Origin: Halobacteriales archaeon SW_9_67_24
GTDB taxonomy: Archaea > Halobacteriota > Halobacteria > Halobacteriales > Halococcaceae
Reading direction: 5' to 3'
Assembly: GCA_003022685.1 (NCBI GenBank)
Contig: PXSV01000080.1
Coordinates: forward strand, 1 to 32,044
Length of the DNA stretch: 32,044 bases
Below, in pieces: positions 24,123-32,023 of the stretch (position 1 is the first letter of the stretch; every line of letters begins with the position of its first letter). The notes below the pieces were generated by a model, which was given only the letters and a program-made list of their open reading frames with translations, was not told where the DNA came from and ran no database searches. Made by a program: the position numbers and the translations under genes.

Positions 24123-26239
24123 AAGAGCTAGAACGCGACCTCGGGCTGCCGTCCGTCCTCGCGATCAGTATCGGGGCCATGATCGGGAGTGGGATATTCA
24201 TCCTGCCAGCGCTCGCGCTCGAGATCGCCGGGCCGGCAGTGATACTCGCGTATCTGATCGCCGGGCTCCTCGTGGTGCCGGCCGCCCTCTCGAAGTCGGA
24301 GATGGCGACCGCGATGCCCGAGGCCGGCGGGACCTACATCTACATCGAGCGGGGAATGGGTCCGTTGCTCGGCACCATCGCCGGCGTCGGAACGTGGTTC
24401 TCGCTTTCGTTCAAAGGCGCACTCGCGCTCGTGGGTGGGGTTCCGTACCTCCTCTTGCTGTTCGATCTTCCACTCAAGCCGGTTGCTCTCGGGCTCGCTG
24501 CGGTGCTGATACTCATCAATATCGTCGGCGCGAAGCAGACGGGGCGGCTACAGGTCGCGATCGTCGTCGTCATGTTGGCTGCCCTCGGTTGGTTCACCGC
24601 TGGGAGCGCACCCAACGTCCAGTCGGGCAACTATATCGGCTTCTTCGATACCGGGGTCGGTGGACTCCTTGCTGCAACCGGCTTGGTGTTCGTCTCGTAC
24701 GCTGGCGTCACGAAGGTTGCGAGCGTGGCCGAAGAGGTCGAAGATCCGGGTCGCAACATTCCGCTCGGCATCCTCGGTTCGCTCGCGTTCACGACACTCC
24801 TGTACGTGGCTATCGTGGCGGTATTGGTCGGAGTAACGGAACCAGGAAGCGTCGCCGGATCGCTGACGCCGGTAGCGGTCGCCGCAGAATCGACGCTCGG
24901 CCGGATCGGTGTCATCGCGGTCATTCTCGCAGCCATCCTCGCGCTCGTTTCGACGGCCAATGCGGGCATCCTCTCCTCGTCTCGTTACCCGTTTGCCATG
25001 AGCCGGGACGATCTCGCGCCACCGTCTCTCTCGTCGATAAGCGATCGCTTCGGGACCCCCGTGACCTCGATCACGCTCACCGGGGCCGTGCTGTTGGTAC
25101 TCATCGCGTTCGTCCCGATCCTCGAAATCGCGAAGCTCGCCAGCGCGTTCCAGATCCTCGTGTTCGGACTCATCAATCTGGCCGTAGTCGCCTTCCGTGA
25201 GGGCAGCAAAGAGTACGAACCGGAGTTCACCTCGCCACTATACCCGTGGATCCAGGGGTTCGGTGCCATCACGAGCGCACTCTTGCTCACACAGATGGGA
25301 ACTGTTGCACTCATCGGAGCAGCCGTCATCATTCTCGGGAGTATCGGCTGGTATGTCATGTATGTTCGACCGCGGGTCAACCGCGAAGGGGTGGCGACGG
25401 ATGCGGTTCGGCGACGAGTGGGAAGAACACTGGTCACGGAAACGGAATCCGCAATAGACGACGGACCCCGCGAGGTTCTCGTCGCACTCACGAAGGACAT
25501 CGGTGAGCAACGCGAACGATCACTGATTGCCATTGCGGCCGATCTGATCCGCTCGGATGGTGGCAGTGTCGTGGTCGTTCGGTTTCAGGAAGTCCCCGAC
25601 CAAGCCCCGCTCACCGAGGACATAGCAGTACAGTCATCGTCCGATGTTTCGTTCGAAACCCGAATCAAAGCGTTTTCGACGGAGTTGGATGTCGACATCG
25701 AAGCCGACGAGATCGTCAGCCACGATACGAAACACGCAGTCGTCAACTTCGCGGACGCTCGGGGGGTAGGCACGATCATCACCGAAAACGAGCCGCTTCG
25801 GGTCCGATCCCAACTGCTCGGCTACGACCATCCAGACCGCGTCGTTCTTTCCGGGAAGGGTGGATCGTACTCACCGTTATCGGTGAACGTCGCCGAGGCC
25901 ATTACTGTCGCAAACCAGGGAGAGCTCACGCTTTGGACGCCCGCTGATCGCGAGGGGGCCGACCAGTACAATCGCACGCTCGACGACTATCGGGCTGAAA
26001 TCACGGAGATGCTCTCCGTTCCGGTGCATGCTGAATCGATTCGGGCCGACGGTGGGAGTCGGTCGGACTCCGACGTGGTAGTGTACCGCGGAACTACCGA
26101 ACGAGTTCGGAGCACCGTATTCGGTACTCGTCCGATCATCCCGAGTACAGGTTGTACGACGATCGCGGTGTATCCCCACGAATCACGGCGGCCGCGATTC
26201 GTGCGTCGGCTGCTCGAGCAGATCACGTATGGATTCTAA
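24119..26239 (+). CDS. APC-superfamily amino-acid permease with C-terminal UspA-like region
   Basis: A 706-residue protein. Residues 1-420 form an APC permease of about 12 helices beginning LPSVLAISIGAMIGSGIFIL (helix 1 GSG substrate motif), with EAGGTYIYIERGMGPLLGTI and VSYAGVTKVASVAEEVEDPG, which match the amino-acid transporter family. Residues 450-706 form a cytoplasmic tail with two alpha/beta units (REVLVALTKDIGEQRERSLI, DTKHAVVNFADARGVGTIIT), of universal-stress-protein or CCC-like type, ending in a distinct C-terminal segment. Substrate is likely an amino acid or amine, and the tail probably senses nucleotide or redox state with the TrkA-N partner. Fusion of APC and Usp domains is known in haloarchaea. 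The region's regulator is the divergent Lrp-type gene. Confidence 0.86.
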   Translation: MKELERDLGLPSVLAISIGAMIGSGIFILPALALEIAGPAVILAYLIAGLLVVPAALSKSEMATAMPEAGGTYIYIERGMGPLLGTIAGVGTWFSLSFKGALALVGGVPYLLLLFDLPLKPVALGLAAVLILINIVGAKQTGRLQVAIVVVMLAALGWFTAGSAPNVQSGNYIGFFDTGVGGLLAATGLVFVSYAGVTKVASVAEEVEDPGRNIPLGILGSLAFTTLLYVAIVAVLVGVTEPGSVAGSLTPVAVAAESTLGRIGVIAVILAAILALVSTANAGILSSSRYPFAMSRDDLAPPSLSSISDRFGTPVTSITLTGAVLLVLIAFVPILEIAKLASAFQILVFGLINLAVVAFREGSKEYEPEFTSPLYPWIQGFGAITSALLLTQMGTVALIGAAVIILGSIGWYVMYVRPRVNREGVATDAVRRRVGRTLVTETESAIDDGPREVLVALTKDIGEQRERSLIAIAADLIRSDGGSVVVVRFQEVPDQAPLTEDIAVQSSSDVSFETRIKAFSTELDVDIEADEIVSHDTKHAVVNFADARGVGTIITENEPLRVRSQLLGYDHPDRVVLSGKGGSYSPLSVNVAEAITVANQGELTLWTPADREGADQYNRTLDDYRAEITEMLSVPVHAESIRADGGSRSDSDVVVYRGTTERVRSTVFGTRPIIPSTGCTTIAVYPHESRRPRFVRRLLEQITYGF

Positions 26240-26361
26240 TAGTGATATAAAAGAACAATCAGCCGGCTACTTAGGGGGAAAGCTATTCGTTCGTCTATCC
26301 TCATAGTCTAACATTCACAGACGGCCGTACATAATAGACCCAGCTAACCGATCTCAGGCAG

Positions 26362-26396
26362 TTTATAAAAAGAGATCGAATCGGCGCTATCGCCAG
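26362..26396 (-). terminator. Possible dpsA terminator (hairpin and T-tract)
   Basis: On the minus strand, just after the DpsA stop, GGCG-ATAG-CGCC can pair (26383-26394) and is followed by CTCTTTTTATAAAC with a five-T run. Haloarchaeal terminators are often simple U-tracts, so this is plausible. On the plus strand the same bases read TTTATAAAAAG and could be a TATA, but no gene follows. The remaining AT-rich gap from 26240 holds nothing I recognise. Confidence 0.4.
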
Positions 26397-26399
26397 GTC

Positions 26400-26957
26400 T
26401 CAGTGGGTCGCTTCTTCGAGCACGAGGGTGTCGTCTTCGAGGTAGTGTTCGAGGTGGTGGGCGTACTCCTCGTAGTCGGCGATCGCTCCCCGAAAGACTT
26501 CCTCGGAGGTGTAGTCGCCGAGGTTGTTCGTGAGCTCGATGTGATCGCGCATCCGCTGGATGATGTCGCTGAACATCACCATATCGTTGTAGAGCGACGT
26601 TCGGACGTCGTAGACGTCCTCGCCCTCGAACTCCACGTAACTGTGCTCGGCGAGGTTCACGGGGCCGGCGACCGGGACGCCTCCGAGCGCCTGGGCGCGC
26701 TCGGCGATCACGTCCGAGTGGTGCTCGACGGCCTCGTAGGCCTCTTCGAGGAAGCGGTGAACTTCGAGGAACTCCGCGCCCTCGACGTTCCAGTGGTGTT
26801 TCTTGAGCTGGTGGTACAGCACGTACGACGACGCGAGGTCGGCGTTCAGCGCGTCGATGATCTGCTCGGCCCGCTCGCCCTCGATCCGGAGCGCCGGCGA
26901 TTCCTCGACGGTCCCGAACTCCTGGCGGAGTCGTGCGTCGGATTCCTGGCTGCTCAT
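26400..26957 (-). CDS. dpsA: DpsA ferritin-like iron storage / DNA protection protein
   Basis: A 185-residue Dps. The characteristic stretch is LNADLASSYVLYHQLKKHHW with NVEG, then the ferroxidase residues in HRFLEEAYEAVEHHSDVIAE (His and acidic ligands) and RAQALGGVP. The C-terminus DYEEYAHHLEHYLEDDTLV is nearly the same as the Halobacterium DpsA ending. Dps proteins form dodecamers that oxidise and store Fe(II) and protect DNA from peroxide. The start ATG 26957 yields MSSQESDARLRQEFG and a length near the 182 residues of Halobacterium DpsA. ATG 26993 is a possible alternative adding MTKWTGAVAEDA. No iron box of the TTAGG-N4-CCTAA type is visible upstream, unlike at the uptake genes. Confidence 0.93.
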   Translation of the reverse strand: MSSQESDARLRQEFGTVEESPALRIEGERAEQIIDALNADLASSYVLYHQLKKHHWNVEGAEFLEVHRFLEEAYEAVEHHSDVIAERAQALGGVPVAGPVNLAEHSYVEFEGEDVYDVRTSLYNDMVMFSDIIQRMRDHIELTNNLGDYTSEEVFRGAIADYEEYAHHLEHYLEDDTLVLEEATH

Positions 26958-27201
26958 TGCATCCTCAGCTACGGCCCCCGTCCACTTAGTCATTGCTATC
27001 AAGAAAAATCGCTTTCGGGTAGCCAAAACAAAGTTCGCGCTTTCCCGGTCCGATCGGTCGGCGCTCGACGGCCGCCGGCGATGCGGTGAGCACGACCCGT
27101 ATCGGGTCGCGGAACAGGCTGCCGGGGGTGACAAACTTTAACATACTTCGGCCCGTTCGTTCGAGTGTCGAGTGAAAACGACGGCAGCAACCCAGACAAC
27201 A

Positions 27202-27375
27202 ATGAGCACGTCCCCGCACGAGACTCCCTCCGAGTCGTCCGATGACGCGCCAGTGACGGCCGAACGCATCGCCGCCTTCGAGCGCGACGACGGCGCGGTC
27301 GTCGTCTACGACGAGCGCGAGCACACGGCGTGGATCCAATCGAGCGGCGCGGTCGACATCGAGGAAGCGCGCTGA
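27202..27375 (+). CDS. Tiny conserved haloarchaeal protein (57 aa), DUF7331-like
   Basis: A 57-residue acidic protein: a Ser/Glu-rich N-terminus followed by TAERIAAFERDDGAVVVYDE and HTAWIQSSGAVDIEEAR. The last 25 residues share a pattern with the 53-residue protein at 21569-21730, suggesting a common small domain. Function unknown. A TATA-like CTTTAAC (about 27136-27142) predicts transcription start near 27166, which would suit either the GTG at 27172 (67 aa) or the ATG at 27202. The ATG is chosen because it gives the more typical N-terminus. It diverges from dpsA and is 38 nt before the YbaK-like gene. Confidence 0.7.
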   Translation: MSTSPHETPSESSDDAPVTAERIAAFERDDGAVVVYDEREHTAWIQSSGAVDIEEAR

Positions 27376-27413
27376 CCCGTAGCGTTTTCTCGCCGGCAGT
27401 GTGAGCGACCGGT

Positions 27414-27887
27414 ATGCATCCCCGAGCACGTTCGTTCGCCGAGCGCGCCGCCGCCGAACACGATCTCGAGGTCGACGTCCACGAGTTCCCCGAAGGCACG
27501 AAAACGGCGGCCGACGCCGCCGACGCGATCGGGTGTGACGTCGCCCAGATCGCCAGCTCGCTCGCTTTCCATGCACCTGGCCTCGTCGTCGTGGTCACGA
27601 GCGGGGCCAATCGTGTGAGTGAGGGCCACCTCGCCGAGCTGCGGGACGTTCCGGAGAACGAGGTGGGGATGGCCGACGCCGACGACGTGCGCGAGGCGCT
27701 CGGCTGGTCGATCGGCGGCGTCCCGCCCTTTTGTCACGAAACGGACGTACCAGTGTATCTCGACGAGACGCTCACCGGGTTCGAGACGGTCTGGGCCGCC
27801 GCCGGCACCCCCGAAGCGGTGTTCCCGATCGCACCGGACCGACTCGAAACACTTGCGGGCGCGCAGTCGGTCGACGTGACCGAGTGA
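27414..27887 (+). CDS. YbaK/ProX-family aminoacyl-tRNA deacylase
   Basis: A 157-residue single-domain protein of the YbaK/aminoacyl-tRNA synthetase-associated domain family. It has the family's catalytic-pocket elements: HEFPEGTKTAADAADAIGCD, IASSLAFHAPGLVVVVTSG and the Gly-rich loop GWSIGGVPPFCH, which shapes the site in YbaK-type Cys-tRNAPro deacylases. It hydrolyses mischarged tRNA in trans, and substrate preference (Cys-, Ala- or Ser-tRNA) cannot be fixed from sequence. There is no leader: a TATA-like GTTTTCTC lies about 27 nt upstream of ATG 27414. A second trans-editing factor, AlaX, follows, and the pair may form a translation quality-control cluster. Confidence 0.87.
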   Translation: MHPRARSFAERAAAEHDLEVDVHEFPEGTKTAADAADAIGCDVAQIASSLAFHAPGLVVVVTSGANRVSEGHLAELRDVPENEVGMADADDVREALGWSIGGVPPFCHETDVPVYLDETLTGFETVWAAAGTPEAVFPIAPDRLETLAGAQSVDVTE

Positions 27888-27952
27888 CGAAACGCTCCTG
27901 ATCCGCCACGCGTCGGCACAACGCAGATACCCTTCCGCGTCGAACCCGTCGT

Positions 27953-28678
27953 GTGAGCGAGCAACGCTACCTCCCCGACGACGAGTACACCCGCGAGTTC
28001 GAAGCCGAGGTGACGAGCGTCGACGAGACGGATCGTACCGCCGTCCTCGACGGCACCTACTTCTACAAGGAGGGCGGCGGCCAGCCCGCCGATCACGGGA
28101 GCCTCTCGTGGGACGACAGCTCGGCGCGCGTGGTCGACGTCCGTCAGGATCACGGCGAGATCCGCCACACCCTGGAGGGCGATCTCCCCGAGCCGGGCAC
28201 GACGGTCCACGGCGATCTCGACTGGGACCGACGCTACGCCCACATGCGGTATCACACCGCCCAGCACGTCGTCTCGAAGGTCGTGCTCGACGAGTTCGAT
28301 GCGAGCACGGCCGGCAACCAGATTCACGCCGACCGCGCCAGGATCGACTTCGAGCCCGCACACTTCGACGCCGAGGACTTGCGAACGATCGAACGACTGT
28401 CGAACGACCTGATCGAGCGGGACCTCCCGGTCGAGAAGTCCCGCCGGTCGCGCGATGCGCTCGAAGCCGAGACCCCCGATGGCCGGACGAACCTCGATCT
28501 CGTTCCCGATCACGTCGACCCGCTCCGGGCGGTCACGATCGGCGACGTCGACGTCTGCCCGTGTGGCGGGACCCACGTCGACAACCTCGGCGAACTCGGC
28601 GAAATCGAGATCGTCGAGCGCACCTCGAAAGGGGCGGACGTCGAGCGGATCGAGTTCGTGCTCGCCGATCCCGACTGA
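27953..28678 (+). CDS. alaX: Trans-acting alanyl-tRNA editing protein AlaX
   Basis: A 241-residue AlaX. An N-terminal beta-barrel part (GTYFYKEGGGQPADHGSLSW with the Gly-rich motif) precedes the editing domain with zinc ligands HTAQH and CPCGGTH (CxxxH). The remaining C-terminal part carries IEIVERTSKGADVERIEF. The enzyme removes Ser or Gly from mischarged tRNAAla. The length and N-terminal domain suit the medium form AlaX-M. The start is GTG 27953 (MSEQRYLPDDEYTREF), 65 nt after the previous stop. It has no C-terminal coiled coil/AlaRS C-Ala extension. Its neighbour is another tRNA deacylase. Confidence 0.93.
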   Translation: MSEQRYLPDDEYTREFEAEVTSVDETDRTAVLDGTYFYKEGGGQPADHGSLSWDDSSARVVDVRQDHGEIRHTLEGDLPEPGTTVHGDLDWDRRYAHMRYHTAQHVVSKVVLDEFDASTAGNQIHADRARIDFEPAHFDAEDLRTIERLSNDLIERDLPVEKSRRSRDALEAETPDGRTNLDLVPDHVDPLRAVTIGDVDVCPCGGTHVDNLGELGEIEIVERTSKGADVERIEFVLADPD

Positions 28679-28720
28679 CATTCCGCCGGTCACACTCCAT
28701 CCGCCCGAAACCCGGGAACC

Positions 28721-28730
28721 GTTTTTATCC
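28721..28730 (+). promoter_or_regulatory. TATA element of the HTH/Zn-ribbon gene
   Basis: GTTTTTATCC is centred about 26 nt before ATG 28751, preceded by a CGGGAACC context. It supports ATG 28751 rather than GTG 28745 as a leaderless start. Confidence 0.55.
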
Positions 28731-28750
28731 GTTGCGCCCCGAAAGTGTTC

Positions 28751-29047
28751 ATGCGCGAAGCGGACGAGGACGCGACGACGCGCCAGCGGATCGCGGCGTA
28801 CCTTCGCGGGGAGACGGCACCGCCTGGCGTCCTCGCGGAGGAATTCGCGATCACGACCGGGGCGGCGCTGGACCACGTCGAGCACATCGCCCAGTCGCTC
28901 GAAACCGAGGACGAACAGCTCCTCGTCGCCCCGCCGGAGTGTCGCGACTGCGGGTTTTCGGCGTTCGACGACCACGCGAACCGCCCCTCACGGTGTCCCG
29001 AATGTCGGAGCGAATCGATCGAGGAACCGCTCTTTCGGATCGAGTGA
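28751..29047 (+). CDS. HTH and zinc-ribbon transcriptional regulator (COG3357-like)
   Basis: A 98-residue protein. Residues 8-55 form a winged HTH-like region (QRIAAYLRGETAPPGVLAEE, FAITTGAALDHVEHIAQSLE) and residues 60-98 a zinc ribbon (PPECRDCGFSAFDDHANRPS and CPECRSESIEEPLFRIE; CxxC...CxxC). This HTH plus Zn-ribbon layout fits the archaeal predicted regulators of COG3357. No target is indicated. The gene is monocistronic, 72 nt after alaX, and converges with the Rieske gene. Confidence 0.82.
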   Translation: MREADEDATTRQRIAAYLRGETAPPGVLAEEFAITTGAALDHVEHIAQSLETEDEQLLVAPPECRDCGFSAFDDHANRPSRCPECRSESIEEPLFRIE

Positions 29048-29091
29048 GCGAGCGTCGCGAGCGCCGCGGGAACCGAATTTCGAGAAGGGCG

Positions 29092-29508
29092 TCAGGTCCC
29101 CGAGAAGTCGATCCGCCCGCGCGAGGAGAGGTCGTGCTCGCCCGACGGCCCGAGCTTCTCGAACTCGTAGTCGGGTTCCGTGAGGTAGACCGCGCCGTCC
29201 GCCACGGCGACATCGACGGTTTCGAGCGTCGCACCCTCGCAGGGACCGGTCGTGCAGTAGCCCGTCCCCTGCTCGAACAGCGCGCCGTGGCGCTGACAGA
29301 GGAGTTCGCCGTCGCGCATCGCTGCCCCATCGCCCGAATCAAGCCTGACGTCGGTCCAGTGTTGGCAGTGATTCCGATACGCCGCAACCTCGTCGGCGAG
29401 CTTCGTCAGAATTGCTTCTTCCCGGTCGAACCCATCGCGGATCGTGAAGAGGAGCGTGCCGTCGGCGGGGACCTCGTCGAGGGCGGCGATCCGGCTCGCG
29501 GCGTCCAT
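29092..29508 (-). CDS. Rieske [2Fe-2S] domain protein
   Basis: A 138-residue ferredoxin-like Rieske protein. The cluster ligands are in NHCQHWTDV (CxH) and ELLCQRHGALFEQGTGYCTT (CxxH), followed by GPCEGATLETVDVAVADG. There is no signal peptide, so it should be cytoplasmic and act as an electron carrier for an oxygenase or other redox partner not visible here. The start ATG 29508 gives MDAASRIAALDEVPADGTLL. The longer reading to 29652 overlaps the aminotransferase gene and is Arg-rich shadow. It lies 29 nt downstream of the PabC-like gene, so cotranscription is possible. Confidence 0.88.
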   Translation of the reverse strand: MDAASRIAALDEVPADGTLLFTIRDGFDREEAILTKLADEVAAYRNHCQHWTDVRLDSGDGAAMRDGELLCQRHGALFEQGTGYCTTGPCEGATLETVDVAVADGAVYLTEPDYEFEKLGPSGEHDLSSRGRIDFSGT

Positions 29509-29537
29509 GCCGATCGTGCGTCCCCGATCGGTTTGAA

Positions 29538-30304
29538 TCACTCGTAGTGTGCCCGCTCGATCCGCTCGTCGAACAGCCGCGAGAGCAATCGCGTCACCGG
29601 TCCGCCGCCGACCGCGACCCCGTCGGCGCGCGCGATCGGTCGGAGCTCCCACGTCGTGTTGGTGAGGAAGGCTTCGTCGGCCTCACGGACGTCGGCGGTC
29701 GTGTACGTGCCGGTTTCGACGGGGAACTCCTCGCCGGCGGCGAGATCGAGCACGACCGATCGCGTGATCCCGTCGAGCAGCGCTCCGTCGGTGCGTGGCG
29801 TCTTGAGCGTTCCCTCCTCGACGAGGAAGACGTTGCTCGTCGCGCCCTCCGTGAGGTTCCCCTCGCCGTCGCGCACCAGGGCTTCGTCGGCTCGGTATTC
29901 CTCGTTCGCCGCTCGCCGGAGTTCGAGCCGCGCGAGGATCCCGTCGAGGTAGTTGTGGGTCTTGGCGTCGCTCGGCACCGCCGCGTCCGGCACCGCGCGG
30001 GTCTTCACTGTCTGAACCGTCGCCGGCCCGTCCCACACCGATTCGCCGGCAAGGCCGCCCCGCGGGAGCTCCTCGACGATGATTCCCGGACCCGCTCCCG
30101 GAGGTCGTCGGGCACCGCGTCGGCGAAGCCCAGTTGTTCGGCGGTCCGGCGGAGCCGCGCCTCGTGGGCGTCCCACTCGAAAATCGACCCGCCGTAGGCT
30201 CGGAGGGTCTCGAACGCGGCGTCGCCGTAGCGAAACCCCCGGTCGCGGACGTTCACGCTCGCCTCGTCGGCGGGCACGAGGTCGCCGTCGACGTGATACT
30301 TCAT
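29538..30304 (-). pseudogene. PLP fold-type IV aminotransferase (PabC/BCAT-like), disrupted
   Basis: Two fragments in different frames. The first, from ATG 30304, reads MKYHVDGDLVPADEASVNVR with RGFRYGDAAFETLRAYGG and stays conserved to FADAVPDDLRERVRE. The second resumes at about 30086 with IIVEELPRGGLAGESVWDGP and contains the PLP lysine region SDAKTHNYLDGILARLE, EGNLTEGATSNVFLVEEG, and ends at 29538. Between RERVRE and IIVEELP about 35-40 codons expected in this family are missing, including the strand with its conserved Arg (YVRLSVTRG-type), and the frame changes. The gene would have made 4-amino-4-deoxychorismate lyase or a branched-chain/D-amino-acid aminotransferase. PabC is favoured by DR-G-FRYGD and the neighbourhood of aroE. 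As given it is non-functional. Confidence 0.82.
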
Positions 30305-30371
30305 CGATCGTCTCCCCGCCGGAGCGCCCCGTGCTGTCGGCAGTGTCGGGTCGTGGCCACTCGCACGCCGA

Positions 30372-31169
30372 CTACTGCCGGCGCGCCTTCGCGCGCTCGG
30401 TCCAGCGCTCCAGCCGGCTCGCGGAGATGTCGGTTTCGTCGGCGATCGCCTCGGGATCGGCGTCGGCGAGGTCGGCGACGGTCTCGACGCCGGCGGCTTC
30501 GAGCTGTTCGGCGTAGGAGGGGCCGATCCCCTTGAGCACGTCCACGTCGTGTTCGGCGGCATCGTCGCTCGGGTCCGCCCCGGTCGGCCCGGCTGCCTCG
30601 GCGTTCTCGGCCGCCGAGATCGACTCGTTCGCCTCCTCGGTGATCGAACCGGTCGATCCCGCCGCATCGCCACCGGCCGCAGCGCTCTCGTCGGCGTGGT
30701 CGGTCGCGCCGGCCGCGTCGTCGGCAACGGTGTCGCTCCCGTGTCCCTCATCGGTCGTGCCGGTCTCGGGTTCCTCGCCACCCGATTCGGTCGTCCCGGC
30801 ATCCCCGCTCAGATCGGGTTCCGTCGTCGATCCCCCCTCGACCTCGCCGCCGGAGTCCCGCCCCACCACCTCGCCCGGCTCCGCGCCGCCCTCGGCGTCC
30901 GCGTCGACCATCGACTCGGTCGATCCCGCGGCGTCGCCCCCTGTAGCTGCCGGTTCGTCCACGCCGGCGTCGCCCTCGTCGTGGTCCCCATCGCTCGTGT
31001 CCGTGCCCTTCACCGCCTCCTCGGACCCCGTTTCGACGCTCGCCCCCGAATCGTGGTCGCCCGGCTCGTGTTCGACCGTCACGCCGCCACGGTCGTCGTT
31101 CGACCGCTCGTCGCTCGAGTCCCGACCGTCGATACCAAGAATCGACTTGATCGTATCCAGCAGCGTCAT
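30372..31169 (-). CDS. Helix-hairpin-helix protein with long acidic linker
   Basis: A 265-residue protein. An N-terminal segment MTLLDTIKSILGIDGRDSSD is amphipathic. Residues 20-205 are a low-complexity linker of Gly, Asp, Glu, Ser, Thr and Ala, with a visible internal duplication (GGDAAGSTESMVDAD and GGDAAGSTGSITEEA). The C-terminal 55 residues form helix-hairpin-helix motifs, DVDVLKGIGPSYAEQLEAAG and VETVADLADADPEAIADETD, of the type that bind DNA non-specifically in ligases, Pol X and RuvA-like proteins. It probably binds DNA. No enzyme domain is present. The promoter TATTTAAGTC (31191-31200) lies 27 nt upstream of ATG 31169 and overlaps the aroE stop. Confidence 0.83.
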   Translation of the reverse strand: MTLLDTIKSILGIDGRDSSDERSNDDRGGVTVEHEPGDHDSGASVETGSEEAVKGTDTSDGDHDEGDAGVDEPAATGGDAAGSTESMVDADAEGGAEPGEVVGRDSGGEVEGGSTTEPDLSGDAGTTESGGEEPETGTTDEGHGSDTVADDAAGATDHADESAAAGGDAAGSTGSITEEANESISAAENAEAAGPTGADPSDDAAEHDVDVLKGIGPSYAEQLEAAGVETVADLADADPEAIADETDISASRLERWTERAKARRQ

Positions 31170-31190
31170 GAGTGATGCTATCTCCCTCGG

Positions 31191-31200
31191 GACTTAAATA
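31191..31200 (-). promoter_or_regulatory. TATA element of the HhH gene
   Basis: On the minus strand TATTTAAGTC is centred 27 nt upstream of ATG 31169 and contains the TAA stop of aroE. It predicts an independent leaderless transcript for the HhH gene within the aroE unit. Confidence 0.6.
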
Positions 31201-31991
31201 CGTGCCCGAAGCGCTTCGTTCATCGCGTCCACTGGAGCGTCCCGACCGGTCCACCGCTCGAACGCCGCGACGCCCTGGTACAGCAGCATCCACCCGCCGT
31301 CGATCGTCGTCGCGCCCGTCGCCGCGGCCTCGCGCAGCAGTCGCGTCTCGATCGGCGTGTACACCGCGTCGAGCACGGCGAGATCGGCATGAAGCGTTTC
31401 GGGGGGAACCGGCGTCTCGTCGCTCTCCATCCCGACGCTCGTGGCGTTCACCAGAACGTCGGCGTCGGGAACGAGCGCTTCGAGCGCGTCGAGGCCGTGC
31501 CCGCTCGCACCGTCGACCTCGTCGGCGAGGTCGTGTGCGCGCTCCACCGTGCGGTTGGCAATCACGACGTCCATTCCCCTATCGGCGAGCGCGAACGCCG
31601 CCGCACGGCCCGCCCCGCCAGCGCCGACGACGACCGCTCGTCCGTCGAGCGCGACATCGTGGTGGGCGAACGCCCGTCTGACGCCGGCGGCGTCGGTGTT
31701 GTGGCCCGTCGGTTTTCGTCCACTGAAATCGACCGTGTTGACCGCGCCGATCCGCGCCGCGAGGTCGTCGGGGTCGACGAGGGCGAGGACGTCCTGCTTG
31801 AACGGGATGGTGACGTTCAGCCCCTGGATGCCGAGTGCGCTTGCACCCACGATGGCATCCTCGATGTCCTCGGTATCGGGCTCGAACGTCACGTACCGCG
31901 CGTCGATCCCGCGTTCTTCGTAGGCCGCCTCGTGCATCGGCGGCGACAGCGAGTGGGAAACGGGGTTGCCGAGTAGCCCGAACACCTGCAT
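31194..31991 (-). CDS. aroE: Shikimate dehydrogenase
   Basis: A 265-residue AroE. The substrate loop is GNPVSHSLSPPMHE (Ser-x-Ser shikimate contacts), the catalytic lysine is in NVTIPFKQDVLALVDPDD, GAVNTV and GHNTDAAGVRRAF follow, and the NADP Rossmann motif is VVVGAGGAGRAAAFALADRG with ANRT after it. ATSVGMES and GGWMLLYQGVAAFERWTGRD complete the C-terminal half. It reduces 3-dehydroshikimate to shikimate with NADPH in aromatic amino-acid and folate precursor synthesis. The ATG 31991 (MQVFGLLGNPV) is the family start and a TATA-like CGCTTATC lies about 28 nt upstream. It is followed on the same strand by the HhH and PabC-like genes. Confidence 0.95.
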   Translation of the reverse strand: MQVFGLLGNPVSHSLSPPMHEAAYEERGIDARYVTFEPDTEDIEDAIVGASALGIQGLNVTIPFKQDVLALVDPDDLAARIGAVNTVDFSGRKPTGHNTDAAGVRRAFAHHDVALDGRAVVVGAGGAGRAAAFALADRGMDVVIANRTVERAHDLADEVDGASGHGLDALEALVPDADVLVNATSVGMESDETPVPPETLHADLAVLDAVYTPIETRLLREAAATGATTIDGGWMLLYQGVAAFERWTGRDAPVDAMNEALRARI

Positions 31992-32015
31992 GGAAGCACG
32001 CTCGCGGCACGGCCC

Positions 32016-32023
32016 GATAAGCG
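32016..32023 (-). promoter_or_regulatory. TATA-like element of aroE
   Basis: On the minus strand CGCTTATC lies about 28 nt upstream of ATG 31991, the spacing expected of a leaderless haloarchaeal promoter. Confidence 0.45.
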
